NCBI GenBank assembly: GCA_026120185.1
Contig: JANUWF010001683.1
Span: forward strand, 4,534,001 to 4,598,000
Source of the DNA: Voacanga thouarsii
Lineage: Eukaryota > Streptophyta > Magnoliopsida > Gentianales > Apocynaceae
Direction of reading: 5' to 3'
Length of the DNA: 64,000 bases
Positions 12,784 to 25,822 of this stretch are shown here, in pieces. The position numbers and the translations under genes were made by a program. Under the pieces are notes generated by a model that was not told the origin of the DNA, ran no database searches, and worked only from the letters and a program-made list of their open reading frames with translations. Each line of letters begins with the position of its first letter. Within the stretch, counting starts at the first letter, position 1.

Positions 12784-12944
12784 AAGCTTTCCACGTTCAT
12801 CACATGGATTACCCTTTGTGTTTCCAGGAAAAATTCCTAATAATCTCTTAGCAAGTATATTTGCAAGTTTTCCAATTTGATTTTCAAGGTTGTGAATTGA
12901 AGCTTCTTAGTTTCTTATGGATGCCTCAACACCTTGGAAGCGAG
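12784..12944 (-). pseudogene. Athila-type gag, C-terminal fragment
   Basis: The minus-strand frame reads FQGVEASIRN, one stop, then EASIHNLENQIGKLANILAK and GIFPGNTKGNP. That is the characteristic Athila/TAT gag segment in which an EASIRNLE-QIGQLA helix precedes a NPK region. It continues, in frame, the fragment at 16212-17012 once the solo LTR and one copy of the gcgag duplication are removed. It is cut on the other side by the CoC LTR. Confidence 0.75.
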
Positions 12945-15900
12945 TGTAACACCCTACTACTATGTACCCAAAAAGGGTGTGGATGTCGCCCCGTCCTGGA
13001 GGACAAGGAGTCTTTAAAACGAGGTATAAAATATAAAGGTCAAACCCCAAAAATCAAACTTAAATAAATAGAGAAAAACTCTTATTACATCAGGCTCAAA
13101 CTGGAGCAAAACGAAATAAAACAAATATCCGATCAGAAGCTTAAAACCACAATTGTTTCCTAGAATATAATGGGAAAATCACAAAAACTTCAACTATCAC
13201 ATGCCCCACTTGCTCAGCATAATCTATCTCCTAAAAACATGATATAAAACAGTGTGAGATTAAATCTCAGTAAGTCCTGTGTGTGCACATGGTACTTTGA
13301 ACAACTCGTGTATGCATAGTGAAAAACATTTGCAGAAATATTTGGCAAGTCATAAATAATTTTCTCTTTCGCAAGGAGTGGGTTTTTCTCATTGCCACAC
13401 TTTATACAAATAAAATCATCCACTCGAATAAGAGTCATGTCACCACACGTTGGGCTCCATGAGACAAGGCACCATACTTTGTGCACCTTGCCTGGACTAG
13501 ATTACCACACGTTGGGCATTCTGATCAAGGTGAGTGTACAACCCACCGGGTGAGATACTCCTCCTTCTCTACACCCAACAAAACCATCTAGGTGTCCATG
13601 CTGGTCAAATAGATAATACCTTACCAGGGACAAATGCTAGCTCGGACCGGCCTGACCAACCAACACTGTCGCCTTTTCGAGCCGAGCTTATCTTCTGGAG
13701 GTGGCCTCCTGCCAGAAGACTTACTCTAGCTTTCCAAGACTAGTATTGTTAACCTACCCTTATTGAGTACTCAACAAACATATCCGTCAATTCCTGATTC
13801 AAAATATTTCCATATCTTAGCTTTGTAAAACGTGGTTTTCTTCCGAAGAGTTTTCAAAAAAATTTAGGAGAAAGAATAGTTTCCTTGATAAAATCGATAG
13901 TTTAACAAAACCGGTAAAAGAATAAATATCCATGTTTACAACCTAAGCAATCATAGTTCAACAATAGCTTCACAAAGCTTCACAACATTGACTTGCCATC
14001 ATAAATATTTAACAAAAGAGTTTATGCAAGGACTTACTTGATATGCCTCAGACAAACAATATAAAATCACAGCTTGCTTCCTTCAAATACCTCCCTGATC
14101 TAAAATCATATAATATCATGATCAGGGTCTCAATTGATTCAAACATGCATTAAACTCATTTATTCCTATAATATATCATGATCCATCATCTACCTTCAAA
14201 TAAATTATCAAATCCTCAAAGTACAAACACTATGATCATATATCCATCAAAGACATAAGTAATATATCAAAAAGGTCTTTACTTAACTAACAAGATTCAC
14301 ATCCATCAATATCTCAATAAAATATAGCATTGCTATCCATCGAATATGCTTAATTAATTACTCGACTAAAAATATTCATTCATCATGCTAATAGACATCA
14401 TCAATCATATTAAACCTTAATTCCGACATCTCCCTTACCTTGAAACAACCGGGTTAACAAAATCTCGATGCTCCTATGGTGATCGTCCCGAGTTCGTTTG
14501 AGAAGAAGAGAAAAGCTACCTTCTTTCCTTCCATTTGACCGAGAGTGGCTAAAAAGGATGAAATCAGCCTTTAGGTGGCGTGATTCAAGGGAAGGAAAAG
14601 AGAAGAAATGATGGAAGAAAGGAATCAAGAGGTTAAGATGGTTTTTGCTAACCTTCAGGTGTGATCGGTTTCTTGCTAGGAATTGCTCTTGTAATTTTCG
14701 GAAATTACAGAAGGGTTCTTGCTGGAATTTTTCATGTAGAATGGAGAGAGTAGTCGGCTACTATGATTTAGGGTTAGAAAAGATTGGTTTACGGTTAGAT
14801 GGTGGTGCTAACAAGGACTCCTAATGGCTTTAGGTTTCTTAGACAGTAAGGGCAAAAATTGCAGCTTGCTGTGCCCTTTGTTGTTGCCGAATTTGGGAAG
14901 GTTTTAGAGGAGAAAATATTCTAGACTTGTTCTCCTATGCTGGCCGAAATATTACTCAAGAAAAGGGCTGTGTGTGTTCAGGTTGTTTTGGCCGAAACAA
15001 GGAAGAGTTTGAGTAGGTTTGGACAGCTAAAATTCTGTGCAAGAATAGTGTGAGTGCTGTGCGAAAATCACTGAACCAAAGGAAGAAATTCTGGACTATC
15101 TTGGTTGTTGTTCTACCGCAATTCACAGAGAAAAAGTGAGGGTTTTAGGTGCTGAAAATTGGCTTAATCAGCTGAAGGTTTCGGTGTGTCTTGGTGTGCA
15201 GAATTTTCATTTGATTTGAGGTGCAAAGCTGGCCGAAATTCTGGAATTTTTGGTGGATAAAATCTGATTTTGTGTAGCAAAAATAATCTGAATTGATGGA
15301 AGGTGTTTTAGATGATTTGAGCTAGGGTTTTAAGAGTTTGATTGCACTTTGGAGTGCAGGAATTTCGTGCAGCTTGTGCTTTCTCAAGGCTGCCGAAATT
15401 TTGCAGAAAAAGAGAGGGTAAAACCTAGTTGATTTAGGATCGAAATAAAATCTTACTTGCTAAAGGATTTAGGATAAGATTTCCTAGTATTGGAAGAGTT
15501 TGATTTGAGCTAAACTTCATTCAAAGGTGGTGGCACTAAGCGGGAAAAATTTTCATATTTTTAGCTAGAGTTCTATGTTCAAAATCAACAAGGTATCTAA
15601 CTAGAAAATTAACAATTTAATTCCAACTATCAATTACAAAATCTAATAAATTAAAATCAAGTCGGAATTTAATTATTCTAGCTAGGGTTTTTCGAAAATT
15701 AAAGAGAACAAAAGCTGAAAATAAGATTAAACTTTATCCTTATCAAAAGTCCTTGAATTAGGAGATAAATATGGAGACTTATCTCCCTTGAAGATGGTGC
15801 GGAAAATTCACTAGGATAGCTAGGGTTTTTTCGGCCAAAGCATGAGGGAATCTAGGAAAATAATTTCAAAAAGAAACTAAGATTCGCAAGAGGTAAGATT

Positions 15901-16211
15901 CGAACTCGGGTCACCAAGGAAAATCACCAAACCTAACCGGTATTCCAAATCAATTCCAATGCTAATATTTCCCGAGGAAATTCTTTTCCACCCTAATTCT
16001 CATCCTTCAATCTCCTCTACTAAACTTCACTTAAAATAACTCTTAAATAATGCAGCAACACATCTAAATAATTTAATGCAAGAACAATCTTTAAAATTCA
16101 CATGCACCCATGCAAAAATAATTTTAAAATATCACATGAAATGTGGAATGCTATGCAATGCATGACGTTTTTTTCCCCATAGTCAAAGGTGATTTTAGGC
16201 GGGGTATTACA
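12945..16211 (-). mobile_element. Solo LTR of GyA chromovirus family (3267 bp)
   Basis: Begins TGTAACACCC and ends GGTATTACA, and matches the LTRs of the complete GyA element (40135-43335 and 49136-52042) along its length. Exact 5-bp target duplications gcgag flank it (12940-12944 and 16212-16216). No internal sequence remains, so the usual explanation is recombination between the two LTRs of a full element. It has the ~294-bp segment that the right-hand LTR of the complete element has lost. It interrupts an Athila gag. Confidence 0.92.
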
Positions 16212-17012
16212 GCGAGTGTCAGTGGAAGTTACCAATTTAACCACTAAGTCTTCCAAAGAAAGTCTTGGTTGAGCTTGTCGAGGTGGTGGAGGATATGGGG
16301 TAAGAAATGGTAGAGGGGCTTGGGGTCTTAGATTGTAATTGACTTGAACTCCTTAAGGCCTTCCTTGGATTTATGCTTGATTGGTCCAAGAAAAGTTTAG
16401 ATAATTTCACCATGTGGGATTGTAAGTATTACCTAAGTATGTGATCTCTTTCCTTCCATTCCCTATGTAATGTACATGTTCAACGTCTTGCTCTCTACTC
16501 GCTCACTTTCCTTGACATTCATTATTAGGGTGTCCGCCCCCACAAGTAACACTTCATAACTTGTTTGGTAGAAGTAACATTCATCTTGCTCACTTTTCTT
16601 GTAAGTGCGTCCACCTTAGCTTTCAAAGATGCCATGGTATCCATATTATACATTGCTTTACTCTTAGCCTTTGATCTCTACATTCCCCAAGAATTTCTGT
16701 TCAACGAGATATGTTCCATTAAATCAAAAAGCTCTTATAAGGGTTTAGATGAAGCAGTTCCTCCTAAAGAAGAACTAACCATTTGCATTGGAGAAAAAAT
16801 AAGCCCATTATAAAATGTTAATATTTGCAGCCCAACATCAAAACCATGTTAAGGACATTTTCTAATCAACTCTTTAAATCACTCCCAAGCATCATAAATT
16901 GTCTCCTCTTCTAATTGACAAATTGAGAATATATCATTCCGAAACTTGGAAACTTAAGTAGGGGGAAAATATTTAGTAAGAAATTTTTAGGCACTTGTTT
17001 CCAAGTAGTAAT
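16212..17012 (-). pseudogene. Athila-type gag, central fragment
   Basis: Read on the minus strand from 17012: ITTWKQVPKNFLLNIFPPT, then KFRNDIFSICQLEEETIYDA, then FKELIRKCP-HGFDVGLQI, then a MYNMDTMASLKAKVDAL segment, a knuckle-like CGGGHPNNECQGK, NTYNPTW-NYLNFSWTN, and finally LSLEDLVVKLVTSTDT. This is the recognised order in Athila/TAT gag. Several in-frame stops make it a pseudogene. The N-terminal part is missing because a GyB LTR is inserted at 17013. Confidence 0.8.
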
Positions 17013-19322
17013 TGTAACACCCCACTACCTAGGCCTAACAGGGCCGGGGATGTCACCCTGTCCAAAGGACAAGGGGTCTTTCTAACTAGGTCAAATAAAT
17101 AAAAATAAAACAATACTTCAAAATTAAAACTTATAACAATCCAAGAATTCAAGACAAATCCACAAATACATTGAATATTCTCGCCTCTCAAAGCAATACA
17201 TAAAGAAAATAACACAAGGCCTTGAAAGCAAGCAACAAACTATCTACTCATCTCCACAGCGGACCGGCCTGAAAACATGGCAAAAGGGTGAAGAGATAAA
17301 AATTCTCAATATGTCCGTGTGTGCTTTGCGTGTTCAGTGAAAGCAGTTCATGTATGCAAGGTGTAAAGACTTCATAAGAAAAAGTACTGGCAAGTAATAA
17401 ACAATGTTAAAAATCAAGAGTGGCATTTTGGCTTTTCCAACCATACATGTATAATAAAATCAACCACTCAAAAGGTCAGCCATGGGTTACCACACGTTGG
17501 GCCCCATAACCATACAACGATCAGAATGCCACACTTTGTGTAGACTGACAAAGGGTAGGTGATCAACCTACTAGGTAAAATACTCCTCCTTCTGTACACC
17601 CAAACAAAATCAGTTGTCCAATCCGGTAACACACAGTCTATATGACTAAAACTTGCTAGCTCGGACCGGCATGACTAAGTAGTACTGTCGCTTTTCCAAG
17701 TTGTGTTCATCTTCTGGAGATGGCCTCCTGCCAGTAGACTTACTCTTGATCTTCAAAACTAGTACTACTAGCCTACCCTTATTGAGAACTCAATGTAGTT
17801 TATCCCACTTGGAAGAAAACTAATAAAGCATAGCTTTACTTGAAAATGACAATTAAGGGTTTCTAAAATCCGTGTCAAATTTTGGTTTTAGAAACAGTTT
17901 GGTGTTTGAGTAAAATTACTTGTTGATTTTGAAATAATTGGTTTGACTGAAACAAGTAAGGGAATAGTCCTTAATTGCCTTTACCAAATCAATGTTCACA
18001 TACTTCATGTTTAGCTTGCCATAGTAACCTTTTTCTGCAAACAATTTTTATGCAGGAGCTTACCTGATCTTTTGCTCGAGATAAATCAAAGATCTCCATA
18101 AGCTGACCTAACCCCGCCTGGGGTAAACACAAGCCCTAATTAAACTCAAGTCAAAATTTGCTTTTAACAAATAATCCTAGCTCAACTTACTACAATCATG
18201 ACCCTAGTGTCCCAAACTTTAAGGCTAGATGATAAAAAGAATTCTATAAAATAAATCTAGTTTGATAATAAAATAACTAGGGTTTGTGAAATAGTTTCTA
18301 ATAAGTTGTAGGTCTAAATCTTGTTATAAATAAATTAGGGTTTATTTGATGAAGGGTCCTAGGCCCTAGATGATATAATTTAAAATAACAATCTTTTAAT
18401 AATTAATGGTTAGAAAATTATTGGTAAATAAAATTAATAATAATTAAAATTTAATATGTTTTGATTAAAAGATAATAAATAAATTTTATTAGTATTTATG
18501 AACATAAGACTTACAACATTAATATTTTACCTATTATGATTATTTATATAAAAGGCTTTATTTAATATTATTACTATATATAATATTTTTATACATTAAT
18601 TTTAACAAAAGATATCATTTATTTGGTTAAAATATAATTACTTCATATAACAATCCAAATCCACATTTTCCTAGGGTTTTTGAAATCTCCAAAAGAAAAT
18701 ATAGTATTAATTTTTATTAATGAAATAAATTTGGCTAACTTAAATAGATTAGGAACATCAAGGTCATGATCATAGTTTCTATTGCTAACCATGAACATAC
18801 ACTCTACACCAATCAACAAACCATCCAAATCATGAATAAAAGCATAGATCCATAACTGCCAACCCATGATCCAAACTCCACTAAACATAATCATTTTCAT
18901 AGCTTCTATAAGGATACAAGAACATAAAACCCTATTCACTAAAGGTGACATAATATCTTTCATGCTTAATCATTCATACTACTCACGACATGAAGGCATG
19001 CAACAAACCCTAAAACATCATAAAATTCAACCAAGACAAATCATCCTCATGCATCAATCCCAACTCCATCATATAAACACATTCATCCTCATACTTCAAT
19101 CTCAACTCCATCATATAAACACATGCTCAATCTCTAAACATAATCCATCCTTTTCCAACAACATTCAAAAGATATGAATCTAGAATTTAAAGAGAAGATT
19201 GAAGAGGCTTACTTGAATGATGACTACCTTGAAGACATTTCATGAGAATCCTCACGCTTGGAAGGCTTGATCTGTCCAAGGAGGAAGAAGAAAAATGGCC
19301 ATGGTTGGAGTAACCATTTCGG

Positions 19323-19378
<56 letters not shown>

Positions 19379-19939
19379 AGATTTTATTAGTTTATTTCAT
19401 TAAAGGTCGAAGAGGAAATGAGTTGAAGATAATCGATCATATTTACCTTGAGAGTGTTCTTGAGCCTTCAAGAAAATTCTGATTTTTTATCTGAAAGTGG
19501 AACCTTGATTTCAGTGTTTGATATTATAAATTGCAGAAATGGATTCAAGAGAGTGAGTAGATGTGATTTGGAGTTTTTGGAGAAGATTGAAGGGGTTTAG
19601 ATTGGTCTTAGACTTGGAGAATGGTGGTGTATGTAATTGGTGTTCTTGGATGTTTGGAAAAAATAGAGAGAATGGAGGAATGCTGGCCGAAATTTTGCTT
19701 GGAAAGGGTGGCCGAATGGATTGGAGAATTCTAGTGATTGAATTTTTAGATTTGGGAAAAAAAGGAAAGCAGGTTGCTTGAAATTCAAAAGGAGTAATTT
19801 AGGGAGTGAATTATGGTAGCAAATATGGTAAGAATATCTTGGTTGAAGGAGGTCTTTTGAGCTTCAATGGCAGACTGGTTTGGCTGGAAATTTGCTGAGA
19901 TGAATGATGTTTGAATGAGCTTCAGGGTGGCCGAATTAT
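17013..19939 (-). repeat. GyB LTR, truncated in U3
   Basis: Begins TGTAACACCCC at 17013, directly inside the Athila gag, and follows the array unit LTR part for ~700 bp. It then continues past the point where the units break off (17710: tctggagatggcctcctgcc) for another 2.2 kb. It aligns with the GyB LTR at 54543-58714 up to about 57370 of that copy, so roughly the first 1.3 kb of U3 is missing. It is followed at 19940-19947 by array sequence through a shared gggtggag. The absence of a primer site at 17012 shows that the Athila gag is flanking DNA, so this is the 3' (or solo) LTR. A future target duplication would be gtaat (17008-17012). Confidence 0.8.
19325..19374. repeat. (GA)25 microsatellite
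   Basis: An uninterrupted run of GA dinucleotides inside the GyB LTR. The sister LTR has only a short GAGAGA run at the equivalent place (about 56763-56777), so the repeat expanded in this copy. Confidence 0.95.
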
Positions 19940-20335
19940 GGGTGGAGATTCATAATCTATCTCCCCCGAATCATCACTATTAGCTGATAAGTAAACTACG
20001 AGACTAGGAGGGTGGGGAACATATTCCATATCAAACTTCTTATCATCACTGCCAGAAACTAAGTCTATCACAGGTATTAGGGGTGGCTCATTTATCGGGA
20101 CCTCATCGTCACTGCTGTCATCCAAGGGAAAAATTGGTTGCGGTGCAGGCTGAGGCACTGTTAGGTCTTCTTGATAGATAGGGATGGGAAGATGCTATGG
20201 CTACCATTTCCTTGTGGTTCTAAACATTCTAACCATCCTATAGCATAAACCAGACAGGTTAGATAAAAGATTTGAACTTAATAAAACAGAACATACACCA
20301 TCAATATTTAGCTAAACCAAAGCTTTTATACCACT
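19940..20335 (-). repeat. Array unit U0 (leader part only)
   Basis: Only the pre-gag leader is left. It holds the acidic ORF, from an ATG at 20236 to the break at 19940, with two early stops, and a weakened primer site (gcttttataccact, 20322-20335). The gag part was lost where this unit joins the truncated GyB LTR. Confidence 0.8.
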
Positions 20336-22378
20336 TGCAACATCCCACTACCCAGGCCCAACAGGGCTGGTGATGTCGCCCCGTCCAAAGGACAAGGAGT
20401 CTTTATAACTAGGTCACAAAAAAAAAATAATACATTAAAATTAAACTTATTATAACCCAAAAAATCAAGAACAAATCCAAAATAAATTGTCCACTATCAT
20501 CTCTTAAAACAAAACATATAAAATAAAAAATATAGAGTCTTCTAAGCAAGCAACAATCTAGCTACTCATCTCCACAGCAGGACCGACTTGAAAACATGGC
20601 ATAAAAGGTGATTCGATAAAAATCTTAGTAAGCCATGTGTGCTTTGAGTGTTTCAGGTAAAATAGTTCTTGTATACAAGTTGTAAAAATTATATAGAAAA
20701 AAATGCTGGTAAGCAATAAATAAGGATTAAAATAAATAGTGGAGTTTTTCTTTTCAAACCAAACATGTGCACATTAAATACAACCACTCAAACGGGTAGC
20801 CATAGCTGACCACACGTTGGGCCGCATGACCATATAACAGTCAGAATGCCACACTTTGTGCAGATTGACAATAAGGTAGGTGATTGGCCTACCGGGTAAG
20901 ATACTCCTCATTTTCTACACCAAAACATACCAGTTGTCCACACTAGAAACACACAGTCCACTTGACTGAAACTTGCTAGCTCGGACTAGCATGACTAAGT
21001 AGTACTGTCGCATCTCTAAGTTGAGTTCATCTTCCCGCTTCTCCACTATCCACTGAGGGATATACTCTGTGCTGAATGCTCCCACAAAATCGGCCCATGT
21101 TCAGTCTTGGTCAATCATCTCCCAGTCGTCCTGAACCCATTGCCACCATGCCCGAGCAAGGCCCGTTAATCGAAATACAGTAAACTTCACCATTCGCTCC
21201 TCAGTGTACAGAAGCACAGCAAATATGTCTTCCATTGCTCAGATTTCTAATCCTGTTCAACTTCTCCCAAGAAGATGGGCAGTTGAAATTTTAAAAACTG
21301 CTCCAAAGGTTCGTCCTCTCCCTAGGGAATCCTCTGCTTAGTCAAAGTTTGATGAATCTCTGTCATCTTGCTGAATGCTTGCCCCATTGTAAATTCAACA
21401 GTTTCTTTTACCCCCATTTCCAAATCTGGCTCACTCTTATTACCCCAATTGGGTGACTGCATTGGGGTCGTTTCAACCTATGGTATCACAAGTTCTACCT
21501 CTGGAACTCTTCTACCTGATATGGCTACACGGCGCTTGGGTGTCATTCTAAACCATACCCAAATGACGAGTTTATGCAATCAATGTTTAAAACATTTTGA
21601 GCATGCATTCACAGCTAGATTTAAGTAAAAGGAAAATAGATGCAAGTTTTGTATAAAGAATTGCATATAAATTTCTCTCAAACCATCAAGTACTCAGGTA
21701 CTCTTATTTGCATAAATTTGAAATGACAGCAGTAAACAGAAATGAAATCATTAACTTAGAAGTTCATGGAAAGCAATAAATAAAGCATCCTAGTCATAGC
21801 AGTCTTTAGCCTCCCAAGTCCTCATCAGAGTCTTCAAATTCGGCATCATATAACCATCCCGCAGAATTCTTAGTGATATCTACCCCAGCCCCACTTGCAA
21901 ACCCCTCCATTTGCTCTTTCCCGAGTCACTTAGAACTCTCCCCGGTCTCAACCTGGTTGGGTGGAGGTATGAAGGAAGGTCATGGTGGAGATTCAGAATC
22001 TATCTTCCCCGGATCATCACTATCAGCTGATAAGTCAACTACAAGAATAGGAGGGTGGGGAACATATTCCATATCAATCTCTTCATCTTCACTGTCAGAA
22101 ACCAAGTCTATTGTAGGTATTAGGGTGGCTCATTGATCGGGGACCACATCGCCACTGCTATTATCCAAGGGAATAATTAGCTATGGTGCAGGCTGAGGCA
22201 CTGGTAGGTCTTCTGGGTAGATAGGGATGGGAAGATGCCATGGCTGCACTTTCCTTGTGGTTCAAAACATTCTAACCATCCTACAGCATAAACAAGAAAG
22301 GTTAGATAAATTATCTGAACTTAACAAAACAGAACATGCACTATCAATATTTGCCTAAACCGAGGCTCTGATACCACT
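20336..22378 (-). repeat. Array unit U1
   Basis: Contains an LTR part from 20336 to the junction near 21021-21033, gag from there to its ATG at 21544-21546, a leader with the acidic ORF from an ATG at 22277-22279, and a primer site at 22364-22378 (ggctctgataccact on the + strand). Gag lacks the TAA stop shared by U4-U8 (it reads FLKFQ at that point). The boundary sequence at 20336 is mutated (TGCAACATCCC). Confidence 0.88.
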
Positions 22379-25300
22379 TGTAAGACCACACTACCTAGGC
22401 CCAACAGGGCCGAGGATGTCCCCCTGTCCAAAGGAAAAGGGGTCTTTATAACTAGGTCAAACAAATAAAAATAAAACAATACTTTAAAATTAAACTTATT
22501 ACATCCTAAAAATTCAAGAACAAATCCAAAATAAATTATCCACTATCATTTCTCAAAGCAACATATAAAATAAAAACAATAGAGTCTTCCAAGAAGGCAA
22601 CAAATCTAGCTACTCATCTCCAGGGTAGAACCTACTTGAAAACATGGCATAAAAGGTGATGAGATAAAAATCTCAGTGAGCCCGTGTGTGCTTTGAGTGT
22701 TTCAGGTAACACAGTCCATGTGTGCTAGTTTTAAAATTGTATAGAAGAAAATGCTGGCAAGCAATAAATAAGGATTAAAATAAAGAGTGGTGTTTTGCTT
22801 TTTAGACCAAACATGTGCACAACAAATACAACCACTCAAATGGGTAGCCATGGCTGACCACACGTTGGGCCCCTTGACCATATAACGGTTAGAATGCCAC
22901 ACTTTGTGCAGACTGGCAAAAAGGTAGGTGATCGGCCTACCAGGTAAGATACTCCTCATTCTTTACACCCAAATATACCGGTTGTCCACTCCAAAAATGC
23001 ACAGTCCATTTGACTGAAACTTGTTAGCTTGGACCAGCATGACTAAGTAGTACTGCCGCATCTCTAAGTTGTGTTCTTCTTCCCACTTCTCCACTATCTA
23101 TCACGGAATATACACAGCTTTGAATGCTCCCACAAAATTGGCCCATGTTAAGTCTTGATCAATCATCTCCCAGTCGACCTGAACCCATTGCCACCATACC
23201 TAAGCTGGGCCCCTCAATCGGAATGCAGGAAACATTTGTAGGATTTTTATCATGCATAATCAGATTAAGCGCAGCGGAAAACAATAAGAAATCCAAGCCA
23301 TGGATCATGGGTTTGCAATAGAAACGGGAAAAAGGAGAAGATTGCGTTTATTACCAAAAAATTGCAACTTAGTCCTTCAACGTTCAATTGTCAACAAATT
23401 GGTCCTTGAAGTTTAGTTAATTACAATTAGGTCCCATGAATTATAACAAACTTATAATTCACCTATAAATATATTCCCTTCTCTTAATTAACCCCACAAT
23501 ATTATCAAATAATATATTTGAGCAATCAAACCTTTATTGTATGAGACCCATTAGGTTTCCTGGTCTTATTGGTAGCATAATATGAATTAATTCTAACAAT
23601 ATTAGAATTAATAATCCTTAATAAAATAAATGATTAAATTTATTAATTCTCTAATTAATAAATTCATATTTAACATATCAATAGCGACATCTAGCAATGA
23701 CTCTTGACCACCCAAAAGTCCAGAAAGTCAAGTGGCTTGACATGGACCTTTCAATAGCAAATTATCAGTGCAATAAACTCCTTTCAACATACAATATCTC
23801 ATTTGGTCTAGAGCATGGAATTAGTGCCAACTCCCTCCAGAATATTATTAATTCTGGCCCGAATATTTTAGTACTTGTTCAAGAAATCCATTACTTGATA
23901 TGTGTATCAATTGGAACCATTTCCATCATATAGTTGCCTTAGCCAAGGACTTCATGAGTAATGATTTCTACAAGTGGCCTTGAGATATACTCTCCTACTA
24001 TTAGGAGTGGTGAATCCTTTATTGACCCTCTCAACTACTTTCGTTTACTTTACGTTGTACCCAATATCCATCCCATATGCGGTCCTAGATAAGACTCCAA
24101 AGATTAGAATCAAAGTACAACCCCTGATAAACAAAGTACCTTGGAGATCTCAAGTCTAAGGATACTTGCACACTTGCTATAATGAGATTCTATCACTGGC
24201 ACTAAATAGTTATCCAAGTGATTATCTTGTAGCTAGGTCATCCAATGAACTTGTTTCAAAACAAGCATCTACACGTCAATCCTGAGTATCCCAATACCCA
24301 CGGATATGAGAACCACCGCTTGATCCAATAAAGAGATATAACATGTGCCAGTCTTGACGTATTAATAATGTCCCATCTTATTAATACTATGACTGGGGAT
24401 TATTTAAGTACAAACACTGCATAGTGTAGTAGGAATCTCACATCATGATCGCTATTATGATTTTCTTAACACTGTGTTGTACTAGGGACTTTATCTAACG
24501 GTTTGTACATATATTTAGATATAACAATCAAACTGAAAGATAAAGAATGCCTCTTATTAATTTAATATGCAATATACATGGCATAAGTGATTGCCTCTAG
24601 GGCACAACACTAACAACATTCCCATTCACTCCGCAGTGTACATAAGCGTAGTGAATATGTCTTCCATCTGCTCTATCCATTGCTCAAATTTCTGATCTTG
24701 CACAGCTTTTCCCAAGAAGATGGGCGGTTGAAATTTTAGAAACTACTCCAAAGCTTCATCCTCTCCCAAGGGAATCCTCCGCTTAGTCAGTGTCTGATGA
24801 ATCTCTGTCATCTGGCTGAATGCTTGTCCCATTATCACTTCAACAGTTGCTTCTGACCCCATTTCCAAATCTGGCTCACTCTCATTTCCCCAATTTGGTT
24901 ACGACATTAGGGTAGTTTCCACCCCCAATATCATAGGTTCTGCCTCCGGAACTCTTCTGCCAGATATAGCTACACAGTGCTTAGGTGCCATTCTAAACCA
25001 TACCCAAATGATGAGTTTATGCATTCAATGTTTAAAAATTTTTGAGCAAGCATTCACAATTAGATTTAAATAAAAGGAAAACAGATACAAGTTTTGTATA
25101 AAGAATTGCATATAAATTTCTCTCAAACCTTCGAGTACTCTGGTATTCTTATTTGCATAAATGTGAAATGAAAGTAGTAAATAGAAAGGAAATCCTTAAC
25201 ATAGAAGTTCATGGAAAGAAATAAATATAACATCGTAATCATAACAGTCTTTAGCCTCCCTAGTCCTCATCAGAGTCTTCATAGTCGGCCTCATATAACC

Positions 25301-25822
25301 ATTCCCCAGAATTTTTAGTGAAATCTATCACAGCCCTACTTGCAAACCCATTCATTAGCTCTTTCCCGGGTTTCCTAAAACTCTCCCCGGTCTCAACCTA
25401 GTTGGGTGGAAGTATGAAGGAAGGTCTAGGTAGAGATTCACAATCTATCTCCTATGGATCATCACTATCAGCTCATAAGTCAACTAGGAGACTAGGAGGG
25501 TGGGGAACATATTCCATATCAATCTCTTCATTTTCACTGTCAGAAACCAAATCAGTCACAGGTATTAGGGTGGCTTATTTTTCGGGACCTCATCGTCACT
25601 GCTTTCATCCAGGGGAATAATTGGCTGAAGTGCAGGCTGATGCATTGGTAGGTCTTCTGGGTAGATAGGGATGGGAGAATGTCATTGCTGCCTTTTCCTT
25701 GCGATTCAAAACATTCTTACCATCCTACAGCATAAACAAGACAGGTTAGATTAAAGATCTAAACTTAATAAAATAGGACATACACTATCAATATATGTCG
25801 TAACCAAGGCTCTGATACCACT
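22379..25822 (-). repeat. Array unit U2 (split by copia solo LTR)
   Basis: Contains an LTR part from 22379, a junction near 23071-23081, and gag interrupted by a solo LTR at 23237-24615 and resuming to an ATG at 24989-24991. The acidic ORF runs from an ATG at 25721-25723 to its normal stop at 25260-25262, and the primer site is at 25808-25822. Without the insertion and its duplicated acatt the unit is about 2060 bp. Confidence 0.88.
23237..24615 (-). mobile_element. Solo LTR of a copia element (CoD, 1379 bp)
   Basis: Flanked by exact acatt duplications (23232-23236 and 24616-24620). In minus sense it starts TGTTAGTGTTGTGCCCTAGA and ends ATCCTACA, a common plant copia LTR form. Removing it and one duplication restores the gag sequence of the unit (gcaggaaacatt + cccattcactcc). 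It carries no internal genes; the short ORFs in it are chance. Confidence 0.92.

Noticed and set aside
12945..16211. DNA transposon with TGTAA/TTACA terminal inverted repeats
   Set aside because: The short inverse ends are the normal LTR termini; the same sequence serves as both LTRs of a complete gypsy element, with 5-bp duplications.
22364..22378. tRNA gene fragment at unit boundaries
   Set aside because: Only the 12-15 bases complementary to a tRNA 3' end are present; this is a primer-binding site, not a tRNA gene.
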